The notes under the pieces are model-generated. The model saw nothing but the letters and a program-made list of their open reading frames with translations. It ran no database searches and was not told where the DNA came from. Below, in pieces: positions 54,851-64,000 of a DNA stretch of 64,000 nucleotides. Made by a program: the position numbers and the translations under genes. Within the stretch, counting starts at the first letter, position 1. The number at the start of each line of letters is the position of its first letter. The stretch is from Jacaranda mimosifolia (taxonomy: Eukaryota; Streptophyta; Magnoliopsida; Lamiales; Bignoniaceae). The DNA lies in assembly GCA_018894105.1 (NCBI GenBank), contig CM032119.1:14215246-14279245 (forward strand), given 5' to 3'.

Positions 54851-55586
54851 TTATCCTCCTTCTTCTTAACCCCATCGGACACCTTTAATGGTTGCTTCCC
54901 TTTTGAGGAATAACCTTTCTTCTTCTTACTACTTTTTTTTCCCTTTAGGACCTTTAGATTGGGAGGAGGAGGCAATCATTAGAGGCTTATCTTTCTTCAT
55001 TGTTGTCTCCACGGTTACCAACATATTGACCAATTTTTTGATAGTGACCTCTTACTTAGACATGTTAAAGTTCATCACAAATTGATCAAATGAACTCAAC
55101 AGTGATTGTAGGATTAAATCCACATATACATCATTATTCATGACTACTCCAAAGTAGCAAGCTTCTCAATAAGCCCAATCATTTAAGACCATGATTATGG
55201 ATACTTGACCCCTCGACCATTCTAGTCCCAAAGAGCTTATTCAATAACATGTATCGTTCGTGCCTACTTTGCATATCATACAACTCTTGTAAGTGCAAGT
55301 GAATCTCCGAGACATTTTTCATATTTTTGTGGCACTTTTGGAGCTCATTGGACATGGATGCCATCATGAGGTAATGGGTTTGGAGGCCATCCTCTACCCA
55401 TTTTGCAAACGTTTCGAATTCCTCTTGATCAGCATCCTTGCTGAGGGTATTTGGTGGACTTTGAGTTAAGACTTATGCCATTTTCTCAGAGTCAAGAAAA
55501 ATCTTGGGGTTGCTAAGTCAATCATGATAGTTCAGCCCAGTTAGTATATTAGTTTCCAAAATGATATTTAGTAGATTTTTAACCAT
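54851..55586 (-). pseudogene. Copia-3 gag (UBN2-type)
   Basis: ATG complement CAT at 55,584-55,586 starts MVKNLLN, then ILETNILTGLNYHD. 55,367-55,179 is open for 62 codons: MASMSNELQKCHKNMKNVSE, IHLHLQELYDMQSRHERYML and FGTRMVEGSSIHNHGLK, the helical UBN2 core found in plant copia gag. The basic tail before the knuckle is at about 54,960-54,900. Stops interrupt several places. Confidence 0.8.
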
Positions 55587-58500
55587 TATTGAGATTTCTC
55601 AAATCTACATAAGCGAAGAAGAAAAAATAAACATTTTATTGAATTTTGATATTGGAAACATGATTATGGTCTTCCAAGCATGTTTTGCTCCCACTATTTT
55701 ATCAAATTCCTTACCCCCATGAGAAATTTGGGAAATCATATTTTTTAGTAAGAATTAAGGCTCAAAGATATCATTCATAGACCCAAAACTCATGAGACAT
55801 CCATTCGTGACCTTAAGGTAGATAACTTTTTCCAATTGCATCTTTATGCAATCCTTGATTTATTTTGCCTCACTTGAAAGTTAGGGTAGGCTTAGGATCC
55901 AAAATATAAAGCCATAAATAGGCAAAACATAACTAAACCACTCCACTCCAAGAACCTTATTCATGCTCAAAATAAGGATTTAGATGTAAAAAATTTACCT
56001 TTGTCCAAGGAAACAAATGATGAAGTGAGATCACACCAAAAACTCCTTCAACGGTTGATCTACACGCAGCAGCGGCAAGCTTCAAAAGCTCCCCTTCCCA
56101 GGCTCCAAAAAATGAAAAATTTCGACCACCAAATCATCTCTGGAATAGCAAGCTACAGAACAAAAATCAGCTAAAAATTCGGATCCTAGATCCTCCAAAT
56201 GATCATTCGAAATTAGTTTCTTAATGATCACCAAGCTTCTTCTAAGTCTACCAAGTGTTGGACCTCTAATGATAAAGTCCACACACCTTAGGCAACCTTT
56301 AATTCAACCTCAAATATTCTAGATTAAATGAGGAAAAAGGTGAGGGAGTGGTGGTTATAGGTGGAGAAAAGGAGATGGAGAGAATTTAGCATGTGGACCC
56401 TCAACACATGACTGTCACACTTTTGGAGGAAAATGAAGAATGCCAATTCATCTCTTCACATGGCCGACCAAGTAGCCTTATATAGAGAAGAGAGGATGCA
56501 AGTTGGCATCACACCTCTCATGAGTTTGCCAACTTGCGTGTGAATTTGAATTGCATATGCATTTACATTTAAATAGCATTTACATTTCATCTTATGAAAT
56601 GAAATGCAAAATTAACTCTATTTCAAATTCAAATGAATTCTTTCATTTGATTTCCCTCCAAAATCCTCTCTTTGATTTAATTAATTAAATTAACTTAACT
56701 CCTTAAGTCAATTAACTTAACTCTTTAAGTTAATTAATATTAATTTAACTCCTTAAGTTAACTTGACTAATTAATTATCACATGGCACTAATTAAATTAA
56801 CTCCTTAATTTAATTGGTCTAATTTAACTCCTTAAATTATTTTGATTAATTTAACAATTAAATTAATCAAGCCAAGATGACCAATAAAATAGTCAATTGT
56901 TTTCTCTCCAAAAACGCCTAGGTAGAATTTTCTTACTCCTTAGAAAATTCCTCCCATCAAGCAAGAACTTTCTATAGACTTGTGTGTGACCCATTAGATT
57001 CATCCATTCATTAGACATGGGCTCACAACTCATTGTGATATTTTGAATATTGAAATATTCGCATTAATTTAAACTCCTTTAAACTAATAACTCTTTCAAT
57101 TAATCTCTATTAATCGAATAGTACTCAATCTCCATGATCGATGTCTAACAACAAGCCCATGGAGCTCAACTAATTGGATGAATGAATTATCTCTTGATGA
57201 ACCATTCTAGCTTTACACTTGCCATGCAAATATGGTCATTCTATCTCGTATCTCTTGAAGAGGCCTAGGGTAAGATATTTGTCGACTCCCGAATAGCTTC
57301 GATAGCTATGCTTCTACATCCAATGATTGATTTCCCTTGATGACCTCAACTTTGAAAAATGTTTTTTCCAAATTGTCATACTACCTTACCCAAGGATTTC
57401 TTGGAATCAATCATTATAAAATACATAGGAAATGCACTTATTCTTCACAATAACAAGGAGATGGATCCCATCTTGGATCTCACAAACCTCCAAGTTTAAG
57501 CAGTTCATGTCCAATCTCAACTCCGGATGACCTGCTACGTGGTTTGAGAAGAGTCAAAGCATAAGGACCTAAACACAAGGTTACCATGGATCCTCAGATC
57601 CAAGGACTAATTATATGCACTAGCGTAAGCTATAGAACTTGTCACTATCGACTTGCCACTACAGTTATCTAGTGAATTCTCTGGGCGACCATTCAGTAAA
57701 CTTGTTCTCTAACAAGAACCTACTAACATGCATCCATGTCTTACATAGATTGCTTATGAAACATAGCAATATCCAACTTGTTGGAATGCTCATTGTTAGT
57801 GCAAGTCTATCTGAATCTTAGATGCCCCATCTCTTAAGATTTTATGACTTGGAATATTTAAAATCACGACCGTAGAGACTTGTTTCATGATCACCATCAT
57901 ATATATAACCAAATCTCATAGTCTTGTGTGGTTTAGGGGCTTCAACCAAATGCCATGAAAGTATAATAAGCATAAGATTGATATAGCCATTTAATAAAAA
58001 TCATTCAATCAACATTGTATCACAAATGAAATAGTTTTTACATGTTGATCCAATTGGTTGTGGGGCACTATTCCAACACTTTTCATATAGACCTACAACT
58101 CGTGCAACATCTATATTATTAAGTGTTAAGCCGGACCTACCAATCCTCTTTAATTGCAAATTTAACTATGAATATTCCCGACTTATAAGATAATATCATA
58201 AGAAATTCACATTAAAGTGCATACCATGTTAAGATAGTGATTATAGCTTTCTATCAAGAATGTGTTCCACGACTCGTCAGCAACACATAATTGTGGTAAC
58301 GTCTCGTGTCACAAACCTATTGGTAGAAGGTATAGATTATTTAACCCCATTTAATTCTATCCATTTTGAATTAATATTGATTGAGCTTAAACTCTTCTAA
58401 GTGAGGGAATTTTTTGCTTGGAAGATCTCATCATTTTATCTTAACTTAGTTAGGTTCTCTACCCTAAACATGCATCACCATATATTAATAGGATAAAGAA

Positions 58501-59769
58501 AGTATAAATAAGTGAATAAACCTAGCATGCATCTAATATTGGGAATGAGCATGAGCCTTAACCAAGTAGTACACTTAGAGCTATAGGTGTCTACTTAGTT
58601 GATTTAAGTGTGTGGTTTAAATTAATAGATCCTATCTATTACATGAATATATCTCATACATTCATGGGTCTTCTAGTTTCCTTGATCTTCTTGGTTTCCT
58701 TTTACCTCCTTGCACAATTACATGAGTAAAGAAAACCTCACCACCTAAGAGTTCTACTCTCATAATAATTACAAGGTAGAAAATCAAGAGACATGCAATC
58801 CCTATTCAATACAACCAACTCAATTAACATTGAATTTTAATTAAACCAATTTAAAAGCTCATGTTCATCCCCATACATTCATCATCCATTCAACAATTAA
58901 ATGAATAACTACAAGAATTGACATTTATTCCAACAATTAAGAGTTTATCACATAAACAATTAATTAGAGGCAAAACTAAGCATAACACCTATGCATCCAA
59001 ATTTTGCACAATCTTGAAGAGCATACTTAAATTTGATCTTAAAAACATGCAAAAAACATCCAACATTGCATTGAGTACTTACACAACAATTGTGCATCAA
59101 AATTGCATGAAATAATCAAGTTAGGAATACAAAAATTTGCACAAAAATAGCTCAAAGCCACCTCATTGCAACCAACAATTGAATCCAATTTTGACCATTA
59201 TTTTCAAACTGCTACCCGAGTCGCCTAGCCGCTGCTTATCGAATGATGGCAACTTGGGCAGAAGCCTCGTGTCATGCTGCCTTGAGGCTTGACCAAACCA
59301 TTTTTCGTACCTTTTTGTGCTCCAAACTCCATAAAGACCTCCATAACATCATTCCGCACATATTTTGACAAATTTCCAAATTTTAAACTCCATCAAAATT
59401 GGAAATTGAAGTGCTCAAAATGCTTGAAAAATCAAATATAAGGAAGAATCACTATTCTTCAAACAACTTCAAGAATTTCCAATCCAATTAGATCCAAAAA
59501 TTGCCAAAATATTTTAAAGCAATGATAAACATGCTAAATCATCATTTAACATCAAGTCATGCCAAATCAATATCTAGCAATTAAATTAAAACTCATGCCA
59601 ACATAATTAGATCACTATCTAGTATATATTGATATATTTCAATTCAATACATAGAGACCCACATGCATCAACTCCAAATCTTAAATCCATTAATTGAATC
59701 AAGAAATTAGAGTCCTAGAATCAATTCATCACATGAATCAATTTAATAAATCCAATTAGGCATAAAATT
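55587..59769 (-). other. Copia-3 leader (about 2.0 kb), split by solo LTR B
   Basis: Two parts, 55,587-55,874 and 58,079-59,769, contiguous in the uninterrupted copia-1 copy (GCCTCACTTTTCATGTAGAC at about 1,622). No conserved reading frame: small open frames such as 58,918-59,115 do not survive in copia-1. The GC-richer patch at about 59,205-59,300 is shared with copia-1. Confidence 0.75.
55875..58078 (-). repeat. Solo LTR B of the same copia family nested in the copia-3 leader (2,204 bp)
   Basis: Plus-strand ends TGAAAGTTAGGGTAGG ... GGGGCACTATTCCAACA. The TATA box on the element strand, CTATATAAGG, has its complement CCTTATATA at 56,476-56,484. No primer-binding site or polypurine tract touches it; both flanks are copia-3 leader. 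CACTT spans both junctions, compatible with a 5-bp target duplication if one or two terminal bases were lost. A solo LTR arises when the two LTRs of an element recombine. Confidence 0.85.
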
Positions 59770-59782
59770 GGCTCCAATACCA
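59770..59782 (-). other. Copia-3 primer-binding site
   Basis: The plus strand GGCTCCAATACCA gives TGGTATTGGAGCC, close to the tRNA-iMet complement TGGTATCAGAGCC (11 of 13). Two bases from the 5' LTR edge at 59,785. Confidence 0.8.
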
Positions 59783-59784
59783 CT

Positions 59785-61934
59785 TGAAGAAAGTAATTTT
59801 AGAAGGATCCAAAATACTTTTGAAATTAAGGCTAAAATTAACTTGCAATATCACAATCTAAGGATCTTATTTATGCCTAAATTAAGGATTTATATCAAGA
59901 GAAAGTACCTTGGAAAAAAAACTTGAATCAAGAAGGAGGTCTTCTACTTGAACCTCATCTATCAGGGATCTACCATTGCTTTTCTCTTAGATCCTTTTCT
60001 CCACACCTTAAAGCACTATGGACAGCAGCTTTTGCCTAAGAAAATTGTGCCTAATTGCACCAAAGCCTCCGATGATTAAGCCTCCAAAAACTCCTCTTCA
60101 ATTAATAGAAAACTCTTCTTCAAGTGTAAGATCTAGTTCACCAACATCTAGCACTCCAATTATAGTACCTCTAAAGTTGATCCACACACCTAGAACACTC
60201 TAGTTCCTCACATAATTGCTAGAATATATGTGAGGAAAAAGAAGGAAGAAGAGAGATGTTGTGAGGAAGTTGGAAGAGAGAATGGGCAGTTGGAGAGAAT
60301 CTAGAAGAAGAGGTTTTTCTCAACATATGAGGTAACCTCTTTTGGAAGGGAAAAAGCATGCATTGGCCTACCATGTGTGAGGTTAATGGTACATTTATAT
60401 TGTAATTTGGATGCTCCTAGAAGCATCCATCACACTATTTTCACACTTTGCCAACTAGCATGCCCACTTGCATGCTTGGTCCAACTCAATATTTAAAAAT
60501 AGACTTATTCATTTTAATTTTTCCTCCAAAATTTGATTCTCTCTTTTATTAAATAACTCCTTAATAATTAAATCAACTTAACTCTTTAAGTAGAACTTGA
60601 CTAATTAAATTGCCACATGGCACCAACTAAATTAATTCCTTAATTTAATTGATCTTAACTCTTTAAATTAATTTGATTAATTTAATAATTAAATTATTTA
60701 AGCCATTGTGACCAACTCTTAATTACTCAACTTGGTCTCTCTTTCATACTTGACCAACTTAATTATCTAACTTCTTAGATAGTTTCTTCATTTTCTAATT
60801 AGAGTGCTCTAGGCTTTTGCGTGCGACGTTTTAGGTTCACCAATTAATTAGACATGGGTTCACAATTCTTTGTGATTTATTAAATATCTTAAACTCTTTT
60901 GAACTAATGACTCTTTCAATTAATCTCTATTAATTGAAGAGTACTCAATATCAATAATCAATGTCTAGCATAAGCTATGAAGCCCAACTAATTGGATGAA
61001 ATAATTTTGGGTGAACCATTACCACTTACGATTGCTGTACAAATACGATTTTTCCATTTCCTATCTCCCAAAAGAGGCCTAAAGCAAGATATTTGTCGAT
61101 TTCCTAATAACCTCAATATCTATGCATCTATTCTTGATGTTCAATTACCAATTACAACCTCAACTTTGGAAAAATTCCTTTTTCAAATTGTAACACTACC
61201 TTGAGGAAGGATTTCTTAGAATCGATCATCATAAAATACATGGGAGATCAACCCGTTTTTCATAAGCAGGTGAAACAGATCACATCTTGGAACTCACCAA
61301 CCTCCATACTTAAGTAGCTTGTGCCAACCTAAGCCCTAAGCGATCCGCTATGTGGTCAGAGCAAAATCAAAGCACAAGGATCTAAATACAAGGTTATCGT
61401 GGAACCTCAAGTCAAAGGACTAATTATATGCATAAGCTAGAGAATTTTCCACTATCAGCGTGCCACTCGAGCTACCTTGTGGATTCTCTAAGTGAGTCTT
61501 TAGTGAACTTGTTCTCGAATAAGCATCCACTAACATGCATTTATGTCTAACATAGATTGCCCATGAAACGGAGCAATATCCAACTCCTTGGATTATGTAT
61601 CATTCGTGCAAGTTTATCTGAATTTTAAATACCCCGTCTCATAAGATTTATGACTTGAAATATTTAAAATCATTACCATAAGACTTGTTTCATGATCACC
61701 ATCATATATGTGACCAAGTCCCGTAGTCTTATGTGATTTAAGGGCTTCAACCAAATGCATGGGACCAAGTCCCATAGTCTTGTATAATTTAAAGGCTTCA
61801 ACCAAATGCATGTGAAGAAAATCTTAAACGCATAGGATGAAGATGCCCACTTTATCAAATATCATTCAATCAAGACTATTACATGGAGTAGTTCTACATA
61901 TCAATCTAATTTGCTTGCGGGCACTATTCCGACA
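59785..61934 (-). repeat. Copia-3 5' LTR (LTR C)
   Basis: Plus-strand ends TGAAGAAAGTAATTTTAG ... GGGCACTATTCCGACA (one substitution in the usual CCAACA). The complement of the TATA box is TTTATAT at 60,394-60,400. A direct duplication of about 57 bp lies near 61,710-61,810 (GACCAAGTCCC...TAGTCTT...GGCTTCAACCAAATGCATG twice). Open frames here are LTR sequence. Confidence 0.9.
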
Positions 61935-61939
61935 TACAA

Positions 61940-63031
61940 ACCATGCAACGGCCTCCCAACGTAACACTGGCTGCATAGACAAGATGCCTGAACATCGTAT
62001 TCATGGTTATGCATCTTGACTAGCCATCGCCGTCACAATCTCATCATCATCCAGGTCCAACATTGGCCGCATCAATGAAAAGTCAAGTTCTGGTACATGG
62101 CGCCTAGATGGCAAAACTGTGCCTAACCATCAACACAACAATGAAGATGAGAGGGACGACAACAGTGTTCAATCAACCGCTGCGTGGCACAACAGCTGGA
62201 GTGGGAGCTTGATTATAGTTGCTTACAACCTGCTGGAAATGCATTTCTCTATGCTGATGTTTTGCTTATATATGAATCTGTTTTCTCATGTGTGACTGGT
62301 ATTCCTATCTGTTTGTTATGGTAACTCGAATTTGAACAACTTTTACTAAACATTGTCGACATGTTTGGGTTATGTTTATGTAACTACTGCACATAATTAA
62401 TATGGGGAATGGCAACCAGTTTTCTAACCATTTTCGATGCCATTCCCCTTTGGATTGTTCATAGACGAGTCCAATATCATAGTTTTATTATATGTACAAA
62501 TTGATTTGAAATGGTAACAACACTCTTTTCCTGAGGACAATGTAGTTGCATATCATTACTTTATATTTTTTGGTTATGAGCAAAATATGAATTTTACCTC
62601 CACTTAAACAGATGAGCTTTCATTCACAGGTTTTCCCACAGGATAACGTCCAATATTTGCCAAATGGTGAAGGAATACAATGACATTAGAATGATATTTT
62701 CTGCAATGAAAATTACTTAAATTGTGTACGTCAAATGATTAGGTGGCCAAAATTATTTTCCATCATCAATTATTTTTTATTCATATTAAAATAATATATT
62801 ACATAAAATCACACACAAAATATCAAATCGTACCATTTGAAAATACATATTTTTCTAAACTGTATATTCCTCTGATCGAAATACTTTTTCATTTTCAAAC
62901 CTATAAAATTCAATTTCCAACAACTCATCTAAACACACTTTTATTTTTACATCACATTATATAAATAATTTTCACTAATTTAAAAATGCTGAAAATTGAA
63001 AATGAAAATGAAAAATGAAACCTACCAGGCC
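61940..63031. other. Harbinger 3' region right of copia-3, ending in the right TIR
   Basis: The first 250 bp is GC-richer than its surroundings (CATGCAACGGCCTCCCAACG, GCCATCGCCGTCACAATC) but has stops in all frames. The remainder is AT-rich, UTR-like, with GAAAATGAAAATG repeats before the TIR. No gene. Confidence 0.45.
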
Positions 63032-63034
63032 TTA

Positions 63035-64000
63035 AATTGCAAAGATATTTTATCATTCTTTTCTTCAAACAATCTGAAATTCCATGTAACAATGGTCTGA
63101 TTAGACGTCTCCTTAAAGTAGAGGGGATTACGTTCTCGCTCCATACATTAGAGGATTCAATTCATAATCTCAAAAATATACATTCAGAAATAAGTTTTTC
63201 ATTTTCTGTTATAAGAAAATATATATGCAGACATCGGGAAAAAGGCATCAATCTATGATAAAAAAGCAACTTTTTGAAATAAATAATAACACACGCGAGT
63301 GACTGCAAGCGACTTTTCATGTCGAATTGTTAACAGTAAAAGCAAGCATACAAATATAAAATCCATGCACATGATTTTGAGAGAGAGAGAGAGAGGCGGG
63401 ATGGAGGACAATAAATTTTTCAATAATTTTGCAATCCATTGCTTTATGATTGACGTCTCGTCCGCCCCACTCATACTAATCCCCTTCGTTCTCTGTCTTT
63501 CTTTTTCGTTTCTTTCTATTTTTTATTTATTTGTAGTAATTTTTTGTGATTTGTACATTGTATTTATGTTGTCTGCACTATTTTTATATTGTGGCTTATT
63601 ACAAAATAAACACACAAATCCAAATTAAACATGATAAATATGACCAGTACTCTGCGTGAGGTCACGGTGTAACAGCTAATAGATGGATGTGTAATCACAA
63701 TCTAAATTCTCTATTCTATTTCTTATTTCATCTTTCATTCCATTTCATAAATATATGATATGTATATTTAATATTTTCTTAATAAAATAATTATTTAAAA
63801 ATCAAATTCAGTTGACATATGGAATAATAAATGAAATAGAGTACCTAAAGTGATGCGGTCAAGTTGCAAAATGGTGAATAAACTTATTTATAAAATATTT
63901 ATAAAATTTATAAGATCATGTTATAATTTATTTTAAACATAAAAATATTGAAGTGTTTAAATAAAATAAGATAATAAAAATTATGAGTTATTAAAAACTA
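63035..64000. other. Right flank of the Harbinger insertion, no gene seen
   Basis: AT-rich, with a (GA)n microsatellite at about 63,379-63,394. Short open frames on both strands at 63,253-63,628 overlap each other and show no domain; the plus-strand one is a run of hydrophobic residues from T-rich DNA. Confidence 0.4.

Larger units (their letters stand above)
49557..61934 (-). mobile_element. Copia-3: structurally complete Ty1/copia element with a nested solo LTR
   Basis: 3' LTR A (49,557-51,703, 2,147 bp), polypurine tract, pol and gag (51,740-55,586), a leader of about 2.0 kb, primer-binding site (59,770-59,782), 5' LTR C (59,785-61,934, 2,150 bp). The two LTRs agree in length within 3 bp and share internal text. 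The outer 5-mers are TGCAA (left) and TACAA (right), 4 of 5 alike. Without the nested LTR B it is about 10.2 kb, large for copia. All genes carry stops, so it is dead. Confidence 0.85.
38719..63031 (+). mobile_element. PIF/Harbinger transposon, opened by a hAT and a copia element
   Basis: Left end GGACCTAGTTGGTCATTTTC preceded by TTA (38,716-38,718). Right end, read inwards, GGCCTGGTAGGTTTCATTTT followed outward by TTA (63,032-63,034). TTA target duplications and GGCCTGTTTGG-like TIRs are typical of PIF/Harbinger. Within it, on the plus strand, are the family's two genes: a Myb/SANT-like ORF1 (44,600-45,504) and a DDE transposase (46,640-47,790). Removing the hAT (38,947-42,944) and copia-3 (49,557-61,934) leaves about 7.9 kb, plausible for a large plant member. 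The pairing of these two termini across 24 kb is inference from the TIR, TSD and gene content. Confidence 0.6.

Noticed and set aside
63299..63628. Hydrophobic plus-strand 109-codon frame, possible membrane protein
   Set aside because: Derived from a GA repeat and T-rich DNA, overlapped by an antisense frame, no homology recognised.

Overview
The window is nuclear DNA from a flowering plant, probably a eudicot. It is a heterochromatic, repeat-dominated interval: AT-rich, with no intact host gene that I can support, and almost entirely made of transposable elements inserted into one another. The evidence for a plant is the mix of element families (Ty1/copia with UBN2-type gag, Tat-like and chromovirus-like Ty3/gypsy, hAT, PIF/Harbinger, CACTA), initiator-tRNA-Met primer-binding sites of the form TGGTATC(A/G)GAGC, and many short terminal-inverted-repeat elements. 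I cannot name the species.

Layout. (1) Positions 1-25,392 are one minus-strand copia element (copia-1) running off the left edge: gag/protease remnants at 1-1,341, leader at 1,342-3,054 and 21,410-22,258, and 5' LTR at 22,274-25,392. It was opened by a 974-bp hAT MITE (1,836-2,809), by an 18-kb CACTA-like insertion that lost its left end (3,055-21,409), and by a second MITE in its LTR (22,912-23,852). The CACTA-like block carries a deleted gypsy element (5,030-12,572), a foldback/MULE-like element with two facing 89-bp tandem arrays (about 13,289-17,516) and a G-rich hairpin region (17,560-17,705). (2) Positions 25,393-33,508 are a decayed minus-strand Tat-like gypsy element (gag end, PR, RT, RNase H, INT and a 43-bp tandem array after pol). 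It is interrupted by a plus-strand copia LTR (25,449-27,525) and by a 1.46-kb TIR element filled with an AT satellite (28,365-29,825). (3) Positions 33,509 to about 38,035 are the 3' half of a second copia element (copia-2), with a MITE in its RT that has a perfect 8-bp target duplication. (4) Positions 38,719-63,031 form a PIF/Harbinger element with TTA target duplications. It carries a Myb/SANT-like ORF1 and a DDE transposase pseudogene. A 3,998-bp hAT transposon (38,947-42,944) and a complete copia element (copia-3, 49,557-61,934) were inserted into it; copia-3 itself contains a solo LTR of its own family (55,875-58,078). (5) Positions 63,035-64,000 are unassigned flanking sequence.

The elements do not form a working pathway. 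Their relations are chronological: outer elements are older than those nested in them. Every coding region I could follow is broken by stops, frameshifts or deletions, and several lesions are CpG-to-TpG/CpA changes, as expected of long-methylated DNA. I found no undescribed molecular system. The most unusual structures are the foldback element with inverted tandem arrays, the three-deep Harbinger > copia > solo-LTR nest, and the TIR element carrying its own AT satellite. All coordinates of element ends come from reading TIRs, LTR termini and target duplications by eye.
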